A stretch of DNA of 64,000 nucleotides, taken from positions 62,001 through 126,000 of the forward strand of contig NZ_BMRM01000002.1 in the NCBI RefSeq assembly GCF_014648635.1, in the 5' to 3' direction. The translations under genes were made by a program, and so were the position numbers. Source of the stretch: Streptomyces cinerochromogenes. GTDB taxonomy: Bacteria > Actinomycetota > Actinomycetes > Streptomycetales > Streptomycetaceae. Below are positions 1 through 10,556 of the stretch, piece after piece. The number at the start of each line of letters is the position of its first letter. Position 1 is the stretch's first letter. Below the pieces are notes generated by a model that saw only the letters and a list, made by a program, of their open reading frames with translations, was not told the origin of the DNA and ran no database searches.

Positions 1-566
1 GCATGGAGTCGGTGCGCGGGGCGGACGCGCTGTCGCTGACCACCGTCCAACTGGGCGGGGCGGTCCTCGTGTTCGCCGCTCTGGTGGCACTGCCGGGCAC
101 CGGTGCCTCACCGTGGTCGGCGGCGGCCGCCTTCGACGGCGGGGACTGGCTGGAGCTGGTGTACCTGTCCGTGTTCTGCACGTTGTTCGCGTTCTTCGTG
201 CAGATGTGGGCGGTCCGTCGCACCTCTCCGTCCCGGGTCAGCCTGCTGCTCGGCACGGAGCCGGTGTGGGCCGCGGCCGTCGGCATCGCCGTGGGCGGTG
301 ACCGGCCGGGCGTGCCCGGCCTGCTCGGCGCGGTCCTGGTGCTCGCCGGTACGGCGTGGGGGCGGACGGTGGCCGATCGCGAGCGGGGAGCCGGTGCGGA
401 CGGCGCGGCAGACGGCGGGAAGGGCGGTGGGAAGGGCGACCGGAGGGGCCGTGGGGTCGTGGCGGCCGGCGGTGTCCCCGAGGGTGCTGGGGGTGCCCCC
501 GGGGGCACCGGGGGTGTCCCCGAAGGCGCCGGTGGTGTCCCCGAAGGCGAGGCGAGGACGCCTTGA
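1..566 (+). CDS. EamA/DMT-family transporter, C-terminal half (5' end outside window)
   Basis: The frame is open from the left edge and the Met at position 3 is probably internal, because EamA permeases are about 280-320 residues and only about 187 are here. Four hydrophobic segments are visible: around VLVFAALVALPG, WLELVYLSVFCTLFAFFVQ, LLLGTEPVWAAAVGIAVGG and LLGAVLVLAGTAWG. The pattern of the last two (TEP...AA.G and a final helix) is typical of the second EamA repeat, so it is likely a drug/metabolite exporter of the inner membrane; the substrate cannot be told. The last 60 residues are a hydrophilic Gly/Arg/Pro tail ending in a four-copy 7-residue repeat. Family confidence is good, function unknown. 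Confidence 0.8.
   Translation, partial: MESVRGADALSLTTVQLGGAVLVFAALVALPGTGASPWSAAAAFDGGDWLELVYLSVFCTLFAFFVQMWAVRRTSPSRVSLLLGTEPVWAAAVGIAVGGDRPGVPGLLGAVLVLAGTAWGRTVADRERGAGADGAADGGKGGGKGDRRGRGVVAAGGVPEGAGGAPGGTGGVPEGAGGVPEGEARTP
471..554 (+). repeat. Four 21-bp tandem repeats in the transporter tail
   Basis: Units begin at 471, 492, 513 and 534. They keep the frame and encode GVPEGAG, GAPGGTG, GVPEGAG and GVPEGEA. This is a low-complexity cytoplasmic tail that probably varies in copy number between strains. Confidence 0.8.
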
Positions 567-602
567 CCGGTGTCCCCGCCTCCCGGGCTCGCCGGCGTCC
601 GG

Positions 603-1778
603 TCAGACGACCCGTACGCCCTTCCGCCACACCCCGCTGACCAGCGGTACGCCCGGCCGGTAGGCCAGGTGGACGTGGCTGGGGGCGTCGAGGAGGGTGA
701 GGTCGGCGCGGGCACCGGGGGCGAGGCGGCCGATGTCGGTGCGGCGGAGGGCGGCGGCGCCGCCCGCCGTGGCCGACCAGACCGCCTCGTCCGGGGTCAT
801 CCGCATGTCGCGGACGGCCAGGGCGATGCAGAAGGGCACGGAGGAGGTGAAGGACGAACCGGGGTTGCAGTCCGTGGAGAGGGCGACCGTCACCCCGGCG
901 TCCAGCAGGCGGCGGGCGTCCGGCCACTCGGCGCGGGTGGAGAACTCGGCGCCGGGCAGCAGCGTGGCGACCGTGTCGCTGTGCGCGAGGGCGTCGACGT
1001 CCGCGTCCGTCAGGTGGGTGCAGTGGTCGGCGCTGGCCGCGTCCAGTTCGACGGCCAGCTGGACGCCCGGGCCGTAGGAGAGCTGGTTGGCGTGGATGCG
1101 CGGGTGCAGGCCCTTCGCCTTGCCCGCCGTGAGGATCGCGCGGGCCTGGTCGCCGTCGAAGGCGCCCTTCTCGCAGAAGACGTCGATCCAGCGGGCGTGC
1201 GGCGCGCAGGCGTCCAGCATCTCGCCGGTGACCAGGGCGACATAGGCCGCCGGGTCGTCGGCGTGGTCGGGGCTGACGATGTGCGCGCCGAGGTACGTCA
1301 CCTCGTCGGTGTGCTTCGCCGCGAGGCGCAGGGCGCGGGACTCGTCCTCGACGGTCAGGCCGTAGCCCGACTTCGTCTCGAAGGTGGTGGTGCCCTGGCG
1401 GAGGGCCTCGGCGAGGTAGCGGGTGAGGTTCGCCTCCAGTTCCGCGTCGCTCGCGGCCCGGGTGGCGGCGACCGTGGTGCGGATGCCGCCGGCCGTGTAG
1501 GAGCGGCCGGACATGCGGGCGTTGAACTCCTGCGTCCGGTCGCCCGCGAAGACCAGGTGGGAGTGGGAGTCCACGAAGCCCGGCAGCACCGCCCGGCCGC
1601 CCGCGTCGACCCGGTTGTCAGTGGCGGGTGCTTTGCTTGACTCACCGGTCCACGCGACACGGTCGCCGTCGATGACGACGGCCGCGTCCTGGATCAGACC
1701 GAGAGGGGAGCCGTCACCGAGGGAGGGGTCGTTGGTGACCAGCGTGGCGATGTTGGTGATGACGGTGCTGCTGCTCAT
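603..1778 (-). CDS. hutI: Imidazolonepropionase
   Basis: 391 residues, the usual length. HutI opens the imidazolone ring of 4-imidazolone-5-propionate to N-formimino-L-glutamate, step three of histidine degradation, in the cytoplasm. The amidohydrolase metal site is visible: HSH at residues 72-74 (DSHSHLVF), the later His in HANQLSYG and ADHCTHL, and the Asp in [10 protein letters not shown]. The start ATG at 1778 is chosen because the Met-Ser-Ser-Ser protein begins right after the end of hutF (20-bp gap) and matches family N-termini; the frame stays open upstream inside hutF, which is only read-through. Last gene of the hutU-M20-hutF-hutI operon. Confidence 0.95.
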   Translation of the reverse strand: MSSSTVITNIATLVTNDPSLGDGSPLGLIQDAAVVIDGDRVAWTGESSKAPATDNRVDAGGRAVLPGFVDSHSHLVFAGDRTQEFNARMSGRSYTAGGIRTTVAATRAASDAELEANLTRYLAEALRQGTTTFETKSGYGLTVEDESRALRLAAKHTDEVTYLGAHIVSPDHADDPAAYVALVTGEMLDACAPHARWIDVFCEKGAFDGDQARAILTAGKAKGLHPRIHANQLSYGPGVQLAVELDAASADHCTHLTDADVDALAHSDTVATLLPGAEFSTRAEWPDARRLLDAGVTVALSTDCNPGSSFTSSVPFCIALAVRDMRMTPDEAVWSATAGGAAALRRTDIGRLAPGARADLTLLDAPSHVHLAYRPGVPLVSGVWRKGVRVV

Positions 1779-1798
1779 GGTGTCCTCGTGGGTGATCG

Positions 1799-3136
1799 TC
1801 AGGCGCGGAGGGCTTCGACTGCCCGCGCGAGGGCGTGCGGCACGTCGGGTACGAGCGTGTGCGCCCCGTCGCGTACGACATGCCGCCCGCCCACGACCGT
1901 ATGCCGGACGTCCGCTGCCGTCGCCGCGAATACGGCCGTCTCGGCGCCCAGCCTGGGCAGCGGCCCGGCCGTCCTGACGGAGTCCAGGGCGACCGTCGTC
2001 AGGTCGGCGAGCGCGCCGGCCTCGATGGTGCCGGCCTCGTCCCAGCCGAGGGCGGCGTGGCCGTCGGCGGTGGCGGCCCGCAGCAGGGCGGCGGCCGTCC
2101 AGTGGCCCCGGGTGCGGGTGCGCAGCCGCTCGTTCAGCTCCATCGCGCGCGCCTCTTCGAGCAGGTCGATGACGGCGTGGCTGTCGGAGCCGAGGGAGAG
2201 CGGGGAGCCGGCCCGCTGCAGGGCGACGGCCGGTCCGATGCCGTCGGCCAGGTCCCGTTCGGTGGTGGGGCACATGCAGGTGCCGGTGCCCGAGCCGCCG
2301 AGCAGCGCGATGTCCTCGTCGGTGAGGTGGGTGTTGTGCACCCCGGTGGTGCGCGGCCCCAGGACACCGTGGTCGGCGAGCAGCCGGGTGGGCGTGCGGC
2401 CGTGCGCGGCGAGGCAGGCGTCGTTCTCGGCGGTCTGCTCCGACAGGTGCACGTGCAGTGGCGCCCGCCGCTCCTCGGCCCAGCCCGCCACGGTCGCCAG
2501 CTGCCCCGCGGGCACGGCCCGCACGGAATGGATCGCCGCCCCGATCCGCGCGTGGTCCCGCTCCTTGAGAACTGCACAGCGTGTCGCCCAGGCCTCCGCG
2601 CTGCCGTCGGAGAACCGCAGCTGGTGGTGGTTGGGCGGCTCCCCGAAGCCGGAGGAGAGGTAGCAGGTGTCCAGCAGAGTGATCCGGATGCCGGCCTCGG
2701 CGGCGGCCGCGACCAGAGCCTCGCCCATGGCGTTGGGGTCGGCGTAGGGGGTGCCGCCGGGCGCGTGGTGGACGTAGTGGAACTCGCCGACACAGGTGAT
2801 GCCGGCGAGGGCCATCTCCGCGTACACCGCGCGGGCCAGGTCGTGGTAGGTGTCCGGGGTGAGGTGGTCGGCGACGGAGTACATCACCTCGCGCCAGGTC
2901 CAGAAGGTGCCGGAGCCGACCTGGACGGTGCCGCGCAGTGCCCGGTGGAAGGCGTGGCTGTGGGCGTTGGCGAGCCCCGGCAGCGTGAGCCCGCGCAGCA
3001 CCTCGGCACCGGGCGGCGGGGTCGGCACGCCCGTGCGGACGGCACTGATCCGCCCGTCCGCGACGTCGACGGCCACGCCGGGCTCGACGGTCGTGCCGAG
3101 CCAGGCGTGCTCCAACCAGTAGGTCCCCTTGGTCAC
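1799..3136 (-). CDS. hutF: Formimidoylglutamate deiminase
   Basis: 445 residues. HutF removes the imino group of N-formimino-glutamate as ammonia, giving N-formyl-glutamate; it belongs to the five-step (Pseudomonas-type) histidine route. Amidohydrolase features: HSH at about residues 59-61 ([12 protein letters not shown]), HVHLSEQ for the next metal His, and [13 protein letters not shown] carrying the catalytic Asp. The GTG start at 3136 overlaps the TGA of the upstream M20 gene by 4 bp, which argues for translational coupling and fixes the start. Position between hutU and hutI supports the call over other amidohydrolases. Confidence 0.92.
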   Translation of the reverse strand: MTKGTYWLEHAWLGTTVEPGVAVDVADGRISAVRTGVPTPPPGAEVLRGLTLPGLANAHSHAFHRALRGTVQVGSGTFWTWREVMYSVADHLTPDTYHDLARAVYAEMALAGITCVGEFHYVHHAPGGTPYADPNAMGEALVAAAAEAGIRITLLDTCYLSSGFGEPPNHHQLRFSDGSAEAWATRCAVLKERDHARIGAAIHSVRAVPAGQLATVAGWAEERRAPLHVHLSEQTAENDACLAAHGRTPTRLLADHGVLGPRTTGVHNTHLTDEDIALLGGSGTGTCMCPTTERDLADGIGPAVALQRAGSPLSLGSDSHAVIDLLEEARAMELNERLRTRTRGHWTAAALLRAATADGHAALGWDEAGTIEAGALADLTTVALDSVRTAGPLPRLGAETAVFAATAADVRHTVVGGRHVVRDGAHTLVPDVPHALARAVEALRA

Positions 3137-4346
3137 CTGCAGGCCAGCCCTTCCAGTACGTCGGCGAGTGCGCGCACCCCGGCCACGCAGTCGTCCTCGG
3201 CCGCGAACTCGGCCGGGGAGTGCGAGACACCGGTGGGGTTGCGCACGAACAGCATGGCGGTCGGGATGCTCCCGGACAGGATCCCGGCGTCGTGTCCCGC
3301 GCCGGTCCCCAGGACCGGCACCGTCAGGCCGGTGTCCTTGCCGAGGATGCGGCCGAGTTCGTCCCGCAGGGCGTGGTCGAACTCGACGACGGGGGTGAAG
3401 GACTCCCGGACGACGTCGAGGTCGATGCCGTGGGCGTCGGCGTACTCCCGGGCCGCCTTCTCGATGCCGCCCACCACCGTGTCCAGGGTGTCCTGGTCGG
3501 CGGCGCGGGAGTCGAGCCACCCGCGCACGAGGGACGGGATCGCGTTGACCCCGTTGGGCTCCACGGCGATCTTCCCGAACGTGGCGACGGCACCGGCGAG
3601 TTCGGCCTCGCGGCGGGCCGCGAGCACGGTCTCGGCGTACGACAGCATGGGGTCGCGCCGGTCCACGAGCCGGGTGGTGCCGGCGTGGTTGGCCTCACCC
3701 CGGAAGTCGAACCGCCACCGGCCGTGCGGCCAGATGGCGCTGGCGATGCCGACCCGGTCGCCGGACAGGTCCAGCGCACGGCCCTGTTCGACGTGCAGCT
3801 CCACGAACGCGCCGATCCGGGCCAGCCGCTCGGGGTCGGGCCCGATGGCGTCGGGGTCGTACCCGGCGGCCTCCATGGCCCGGGGCAGGCTGATCCCGTC
3901 CCCGTCGGTGAGCCGGTGCGCCTGCTCCACGGTCAGCTGCCCGGCGGTGAGCCGGGAGCCAACGCAGGCGAGCCCGAACCGGGCCCCCTCCTCGTCCCCG
4001 AAGTTGACGATGGCGACCGGCTTGGCGAACTCCGCTCCCCGGCCGCGCAGTTCGTCCAGTGCGGCGAAGGAGGACACGACACCGAGGGGCCCGTCGAAGG
4101 CACCGCCGTCCGGCACGGAGTCCAGGTGCGACCCGGTGACGACGGCGTCCCCGGCCGCCGGGTCCCCGAGCCACGCCCACTGGTTCCCGTTCCGGTCGGC
4201 CTCGTACACCAGTCCCCGGTCCTCGGCCTGCTGCCGGAACCACTCCCGGCAGTCGGCGTCGGCCCCGGTCCAGGCGTAGCGGCGGTAGCCGCCGGAGGCG
4301 GAGCTGCGGCCGATCGGCAGCAGCTCCGTCCACATGCTGTGGAAGG

Positions 4347-4350
<4 letters not shown>
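3133..4350 (-). CDS. M20-family amidohydrolase (annotated allantoate amidohydrolase; probably the N-formylglutamate deformylase of this hut operon)
   Basis: 405 residues. M20 metallopeptidase-fold hydrolases of this branch (allantoate amidohydrolase, N-carbamoyl-amino-acid hydrolase) use two metals; ligands visible are the His and Asp of [15 protein letters not shown], the Glu pair of [10 protein letters not shown], the His of ELHVEQG and the His near the C-terminus in GAGHDAG. The sequence resembles allantoate amidohydrolase, but it lies between hutU and hutF with 4-bp GTGA overlaps on both sides and no HutG or FtcD is in the cluster. I infer it takes N-formyl-glutamate to glutamate plus formate. 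GTG start at 4350 set by the overlap with hutU. Confidence 0.85.
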
Positions 4351-6011
<1,661 letters not shown>

Positions 6012-6035
6012 CGTCTGCCTCCTCCTGTGCCTACG

Positions 6036-6064
6036 TCTATTCACATCCTGTCGATCTGAATAGA
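6036..6064. promoter_or_regulatory. Inverted repeat in the hutU / PLP-enzyme divergent promoter
   Basis: TCTATTCA (6036-6043) and TGAATAGA (6057-6064) are perfect 8-bp arms separated by 13 bp, 25 bp upstream of hutU. The layout suits a dimeric regulator, for example a LysR-type activator of hut. The CTATTCA half is also seen at 11553-11559, upstream of the RpiR-type regulator gene, without a clear partner arm. Confidence 0.55.
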
Positions 6065-6148
6065 GCTAGTCAATACATCGGCTCGGCCACGTCCGCGCGC
6101 GGCGGGTGTTTGGCTGGAAGCACCGGTAGCCGACAGGACGGAGCAGCC

Positions 6149-7537
6149 GTGGCGGAGATCGAGACGGTCGAGGACATCGGGAGCGAGGCGCACGGGCGGG
6201 CGGCACGGCGGGACCGGGCCGTGCGGGCGGCCGTCGAGCAGGGGCTGTTGGGCCCCGACGCGGCCGTGGCGGGCCTGCTGGACGTCACCGGCATCCGGGA
6301 GTCGGCGGCGGCGCTGCGGGCGGCGTTCGAGGCGGTGACGGCGCCCGGCACCCCCGTGCTGCACGCCTTCGCGGTGAAGGCGACCCCGCTGGTGCCGGTG
6401 GTGCGGCTGCTGCACGAGGCGGGCGTCGGCGCGGAGGTCGCGAGCCCCGGGGAGCTGGCCCTGGCCCGGGCGGCCGGGGTCCCGTCCGGCCGGACGGTGC
6501 TGGACTCGCCGGCGAAGACCCCGGCGGAGCTGCGCGAGGCCCTGGCCCTGGGCGTCGCCGTGAACGCCGACAACCCGCAGGAGCTGGACCGGCTCGACGC
6601 CCTCGTGGGCTCCGGCCCGGTCCGGTCCCCGCTCGGGCTGCGGGTCAACCCGCAGATCGGCGGCGGCACGATCGGGGCGACCTCCACGGCGACGCGGACC
6701 TCGAAGTTCGGCGTGGCACTGCGGGACGAGGGGGCGCGCGAGTGGGTCGTACGGGCGTACACGGAGCGGCCGTGGCTGACCCGGCTGCACGCGCACACCG
6801 GCTCGCAGGGCATCCCGCTGCCGCTGCTGGCGCGGGGCGTGGCGGAGGTGTACGCGCTGGCGGAGGAGATCAACGCGGCCGTCGGGCGGCGGCAGGTCGA
6901 CACGGTCGACATCGGCGGCGGGCTGCCGGTGAACGTCGCGTCGGAGGCGACGGCCCCGACGTACGCGGAGTACGCGCGCGTGCTGGCCGGTCAGGTGCCG
7001 GGGCTGTTCGACGGGCGGTACGGGCTGGTGACCGAGTTCGGGCGGTCCCTGCTGGCCAAGCACGGGACGGTGGTGGCCCGGGTGGAGTACACCAAGAGCG
7101 CGGGCGGGCGGCGGATCGCGGTGACGCACGCGGGCGTGCAGGTGGCGGCGCGGACGGTGTACGTGCCGGGGGCGTGGCCGCTCCGGATCGCCGCGTACGA
7201 CGCCGGGGGGCGGCCAAAGGCGGGGCCGGAGACGGTGCAGGACGTGGCCGGGCCGGCCTGCTTCTCGGGCGACCTGCTCGCCGAGGGGCGCGCCCTGCCA
7301 CTGCTGGAACAGGGCGACTACGCGGCGGCGCTGGACACGGGGGCGTACTACTTCGCCCACCACTACGCCTACAACTCCCTGGCCCGGCCGGGCATCTACG
7401 GCTACGCGCCGGACCCGGACGGGGGCGTCGCCTTCGCGGTCGTACGGGAGCCGCAGAGCCTCGCGGAGGTGGTGGCCGAATCCGGAGGGGCGCACGCGTC
7501 CGCGCTCACCACCCTGGGCGCGCCCGGGAGCCGTTGA
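6149..7537 (+). CDS. Fold-type III PLP enzyme, diaminopimelate/ornithine-decarboxylase-like
   Basis: 462 residues. The barrel domain has the PLP lysine in HAFAVKATPL, the phosphate-binding DIGGGLPV and EFGRSL, and the C-terminal barrel keeps CFSGDLLAEG and YNSLARPGIYG in place of the classical C-E-S-x-D and Y-x motifs. This resembles LysA-like proteins of unknown substrate rather than the true LysA. The frame is open back to 5984, but GTG at 6149 follows GGACGGAG by 5 bases and aligns with the conserved start of the domain. It is divergent from hutU and may share its control region, but a role in histidine use is only a guess. Confidence 0.8.
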   Translation: MAEIETVEDIGSEAHGRAARRDRAVRAAVEQGLLGPDAAVAGLLDVTGIRESAAALRAAFEAVTAPGTPVLHAFAVKATPLVPVVRLLHEAGVGAEVASPGELALARAAGVPSGRTVLDSPAKTPAELREALALGVAVNADNPQELDRLDALVGSGPVRSPLGLRVNPQIGGGTIGATSTATRTSKFGVALRDEGAREWVVRAYTERPWLTRLHAHTGSQGIPLPLLARGVAEVYALAEEINAAVGRRQVDTVDIGGGLPVNVASEATAPTYAEYARVLAGQVPGLFDGRYGLVTEFGRSLLAKHGTVVARVEYTKSAGGRRIAVTHAGVQVAARTVYVPGAWPLRIAAYDAGGRPKAGPETVQDVAGPACFSGDLLAEGRALPLLEQGDYAAALDTGAYYFAHHYAYNSLARPGIYGYAPDPDGGVAFAVVREPQSLAEVVAESGGAHASALTTLGAPGSR

Positions 7538-7576
7538 CGCACTCCGGCCACCCTCGAACAAATGGATCAACGGCCA

Positions 7577-7625
7577 TGGAACATACGTCAGTTGACCCAC
7601 ACTAGTACGCGGGACGAATGTTCCA
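7577..7625. promoter_or_regulatory. Promoter region of the Roadblock operon with 8-bp inverted repeat
   Basis: TGGAACAT (7577-7584) and ATGTTCCA (7618-7625) are perfect arms 33 bp apart. Between them lies a good -35-like TTGACC at 7592-7597; a weak -10 could overlap the right arm near 7615-7620. The geometry is that of an operator bracketing a promoter. There is no other candidate promoter between 7538 and 7715. Confidence 0.4.
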
Positions 7626-7715
7626 CTGGAAAATGCCAAAGGCCTCACCTCCCGCACACACGTTGCGTAGTGTCGGCGTCACTCAACCGGAGTCACAGGC
7701 GGGAGGGGAGCCACG

Positions 7716-8099
7716 GTGCCCGGAATCGACGAGTGCTTACTGGAAGCGATGCGGCTGCCCGGTGCCCGGGGGGCCGCGCTGGTGGACTGGACGAGCGGAC
7801 TGGCCCTCGGCACGGTCGGGGAGGCACCCGGCGGCGATCACGAGACGACCGCCGCCGAGGCCGCCGAACTGGCCCGGATGGCCGCCGAGCACGGCACCTT
7901 CGCGGCGCGCGGCGATGACGCGCCCCCGGTGGAGGACGTGATCATCAGCAACGGGGACAGCTACCACCTGCTGCGCTTCGTGGACACGTCCTTCGACAGC
8001 AGCGTGTTCCTGCACCTGTGGCTCGGCCGCGAGGAGGGCAACCTGGCGCTCGCCCGGATACGCCTCGGCGAGATGGCCGCCCGGCTGGTGCTGGGATGA
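7716..8099 (+). CDS. Roadblock/LC7-domain protein, first gene of operon, TTA at codon 8
   Basis: 127 residues, one Roadblock/LC7 fold: RGAALVDWTSGLALG opening strand, EDVIISNGDSYHLLRFV and a C-terminal helix. It is clearly related to the third gene of the operon (ALVDYTSGMALG, EDILITLSDQYHLIRLL). Roadblock proteins act as GAP-like or scaffold partners of small GTPases. GTG start at 7716 with GGGAGGGGAG upstream. Codon 8 (7737-7739) is TTA, so translation should need the bldA tRNA. Its stop overlaps the next ATG (ATGA), so bldA dependence may spread to the operon. Confidence 0.85.
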   Translation: MPGIDECLLEAMRLPGARGAALVDWTSGLALGTVGEAPGGDHETTAAEAAELARMAAEHGTFAARGDDAPPVEDVIISNGDSYHLLRFVDTSFDSSVFLHLWLGREEGNLALARIRLGEMAARLVLG

Positions 8100-8965
8100 C
8101 CGTGGTCAGGACCCCTTCGCCGGCCCTGCCGGTGCGGGACAGGGGCGCCACCCGCGCCCTGTCCCCGATGCTGACCCGGCTCGCCGAGGAGCGGGCCACC
8201 GGCGTCCTGGTCCGCGAACACGGCGTCCTGTACCTGGCCGAGGGCCGGGTGGTGCACGCCGAGAGCCCCCTCGCCCCGGGCCTCGACGTGCTCCTCACGG
8301 CCCACGGCACACTCGCGGGCACCGCCTGGCAGCAGGCCGCCGCGCAGAGCCCGGGCCCCCTGCACGCGGCCGAGCTGCTGCTGCGCTCCGGGGTGCTGCC
8401 CACGGGCGCGCTGGAGCTGTGCCACCTGGACGCGCTGTACGACGCCGGGTACTTCACGCTGGCGCCGAGCAGCACCCCGGGCCGGTTCCGGTACGACGCC
8501 GCGCCCCGCCTCGGCCCGCTGCCCTCGGTCCCGGTCGTCGCGCTGGAACGCGAGACGCTGCGCCGCCGTCTGCTGCTGCACCGGCTCTGGCCCGACCCGG
8601 CCGCCGACAGCGCCCCGCTGATCCGCGCGGACCCGGCCGCCGGCCGCACGCCCGGGGCGCCGGTCACCCCCCGCCAGCGCGCCGTCCTGGACCGCGTGGA
8701 CGGTGTGCGCACGGCCGCCGACATCGCGCGGAACCTCGGCCGGCAGGCGTTCCACACGCTGGTCGACGTACGCCGGCTCACGGCGGCCGGGCTCATCGCG
8801 CCCGCGCCCACGGCCCCCGCCCCGCCGCCCCCGGCACGGGCACCGGCACCGCACCCGGCACGGGCACCGGCACCGGCACCGGCACCGGCACCGGTCCACC
8901 TGGTCACCACCGACCCCGACATCGCGCTGCTGAAGAGGCTCAGGGATGCGCTGGAGGCGCTTTGA
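8096..8965 (+). CDS. DUF4388-like/winged-helix protein of the Roadblock operon
   Basis: 289 residues. Residues about 20-120 resemble the DUF4388/PATAN type of signalling domain (GVLVREHGVLYLAEGRVVHAE, then HLDALYDAGYFTL). Residues about 190-235 look like a winged helix (TPRQRAVLDRVDGVRTAADIARNLG...VRRLTAAGLI). A Pro-Ala linker of alternating PA (about 240-270) leads to a short C-terminal helix LLKRLRDALEAL. ATG at 8096 overlaps the upstream TGA by 4 bp. Probably an adaptor or transcription-linked partner of the Roadblock proteins; DNA binding is not shown. Confidence 0.6.
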   Translation: MTVVRTPSPALPVRDRGATRALSPMLTRLAEERATGVLVREHGVLYLAEGRVVHAESPLAPGLDVLLTAHGTLAGTAWQQAAAQSPGPLHAAELLLRSGVLPTGALELCHLDALYDAGYFTLAPSSTPGRFRYDAAPRLGPLPSVPVVALERETLRRRLLLHRLWPDPAADSAPLIRADPAAGRTPGAPVTPRQRAVLDRVDGVRTAADIARNLGRQAFHTLVDVRRLTAAGLIAPAPTAPAPPPPARAPAPHPARAPAPAPAPAPVHLVTTDPDIALLKRLRDALEAL

Positions 8966-8996
8966 ACGGCACCGCCCCGCCGAGAGGAGAGACCTG

Positions 8997-9497
8997 ATGG
9001 TGGCCGAAGACGACCTGCGGACCGTCCTGGAGGAGCTGCACCGGCTGCGCACCCGGGTGCCCCAGCTCACCGGCGCCCTCGCGGCCGGCGTGGACGGTCT
9101 CGTCGTCGCCCACGACACCCCCGGCGTCGATCCGGAGGGCCTGGCCGCGCTCACCGCCGCCGCGCTCGGCGTCGCCGTGCGGATCAGCGACCACACCGGG
9201 CACGGCGGCTTCCGGGAGCTGCTGGTGCGCGGCGAGCGCGGCTACATCGCCACCTACGCGGCCGGCCGCACCGCCGTCCTGACCCTGCTCGCCCAGGACC
9301 GGGTCAACGTCGGCCGGCTGCACCTGGAGGGCCGCCGGTCCGGCGCCCGCATCGGGGAACTGCTCGACGCCGTCGAGGCCGCACGCCCGCTCCCCAGGCC
9401 CACCGCCCCCGCCCGCACCCGCGCTCCTCGCGCGCCCCGCACCACGGCCGCCGAGGCGCGCACCGCAATCGACACGCGCACCGCAACCGACAGCTGA
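8997..9497 (+). CDS. Roadblock/LC7-domain protein (second)
   Basis: 166 residues. The LC7 core spans about residues 5-120: LEELHRLRTRVPQLTGALAAGVDGLVVAHD, RGERGYIATYAAGRTAVLTLLAQDRVNVGRLHLEGRR in the usual strand order. The tail after residue 125 is Arg/Ala/Thr-Pro rich and probably unfolded. ATG at 8997 follows GAGAGGAGA by 5 bases. It lies 31 bp after the DUF4388-like gene and 10 bp before the third Roadblock gene, so one operon. Confidence 0.8.
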   Translation: MVAEDDLRTVLEELHRLRTRVPQLTGALAAGVDGLVVAHDTPGVDPEGLAALTAAALGVAVRISDHTGHGGFRELLVRGERGYIATYAAGRTAVLTLLAQDRVNVGRLHLEGRRSGARIGELLDAVEAARPLPRPTAPARTRAPRAPRTTAAEARTAIDTRTATDS

Positions 9498-9507
9498 AAG
9501 GACCACC

Positions 9508-9882
9508 ATGGCCAACACCGAGACCGCCCTGAAGGAAGCCCTCACCTCCATCGAGGGCGCCACCGGCGTCGCGCTCGTCGACTACACCAGCGGAATGGCG
9601 CTGGGCACGATGGGCGGCAGCAAGACCTTCGACCTGAACGTGGCCGCCGCCGGCAACACCGACGTGATCCGCGCCAAGATGCGCACGATGGAGATGCTGG
9701 GGCTCAAGGGCGGCATCGAGGACATCCTGATCACCCTGTCCGACCAGTACCACCTGATCCGTCTGCTGAGCAGCCGCGGCGGCAACGGCCTGTTCCTGTA
9801 CCTGGTCCTCGACTCCGGCCGGGCCAACCTGGCCATGGCCCGGCACCAGCTGAAGAGGATCGAGGAGGACCTGGAGGTCTGA
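9508..9882 (+). CDS. Roadblock/LC7-domain protein (third)
   Basis: 124 residues, a single compact LC7 domain (GVALVDYTSGMALGTMGG, IEDILITLSDQYHLIRLLS, GLFLYLVLDSGRANLAMARHQLK). It resembles the first gene of the operon more than the second, suggesting duplication within the operon. AAAGGA lies 5 bases before the ATG. No GTPase, sensor kinase or DUF742 gene follows, unlike the four-gene conservons of Streptomyces. Confidence 0.85.
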   Translation: MANTETALKEALTSIEGATGVALVDYTSGMALGTMGGSKTFDLNVAAAGNTDVIRAKMRTMEMLGLKGGIEDILITLSDQYHLIRLLSSRGGNGLFLYLVLDSGRANLAMARHQLKRIEEDLEV

Positions 9883-9889
9883 CGGCGGC

Positions 9890-10492
9890 TCAGACCAGCG
9901 CCGCGGTACGGCGGCGGGCCCCGCCCGGGGCCGCGTCGCCGGCCGCGATGCCCGTACCGCGCAGGCCCTTCACGGCCTTGCCGGCCGGACGCCCGCCGCG
10001 CCGGTCGAGCCAGTCGACGCGCACCCACAGCAGCGTCTCGCCGGCCCGCTCCAGCCGCCCGATCCAGGCGGCCTTCAGCCGCACCCCGGTGCCGAGCCCG
10101 GCCAGCAGCATGCCGCCGGCCGCGGGCACCGCGAAGGCGGAGCCCAGCGCGGCCGCCCAGCCCAGCAGCAGCCACCAGCGGTGCCCCCGGCGCCAGGTGC
10201 GCACGGTCACCGCCCGGTCCTGCAGCACGTCGTACTTGCCCGCGCGGACCGCCCCGCGGGCCAGGGCGGTGTACCGGCCGCGCCGGACCAGCGCCACGAC
10301 GGCCGCGCCGGCCAGGAACAGCACGGCCCCGGCCAGCACGCCGATCCGGCGCCCGGTCACTCCTTCCGGCACGATCCCGATCCCCGCGGCGGCCACCCCG
10401 AGCCACCACAGCGGTGCGGCCCCCGCCCGTACGACGACGGCCAGCCGGGCCAGTCCCTGTCCTCCGCGCGCCACGTCAGCCTCCCGTGTCAC
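9890..10492 (-). CDS. Membrane protein of unknown function
   Basis: 200 residues from GTG 10492; a second GTG at 10474 is possible. Hydrophobic segments at about residues 26-43 (APLWWLGVAAAGIGIV), 50-68 (IGVLAGAVLFLAGAAVVALV) and 105-135 (WWLLLGWAAALGSAF...GGMLLAGLGTG) suggest three or four membrane passes with an Arg-rich C-terminus. I do not recognise a family. It converges on the Roadblock operon, with only 7 bp between the stops. Confidence 0.6.
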   Translation of the reverse strand: MTREADVARGGQGLARLAVVVRAGAAPLWWLGVAAAGIGIVPEGVTGRRIGVLAGAVLFLAGAAVVALVRRGRYTALARGAVRAGKYDVLQDRAVTVRTWRRGHRWWLLLGWAAALGSAFAVPAAGGMLLAGLGTGVRLKAAWIGRLERAGETLLWVRVDWLDRRGGRPAGKAVKGLRGTGIAAGDAAPGGARRRTAALV

Positions 10493-10556
10493 GTGTCCAC
10501 AGCGCTTGTGTCCGCAGGGAAGCTAATAGCAGAACGTGAGACGAATCTGAGAGCGG

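Noticed and set aside
603..3230. Single 875-codon frame covering hutI and part of hutF
   Set aside because: Read-through upstream of the true hutI start (1778). The upstream part is the wrong frame of hutF.
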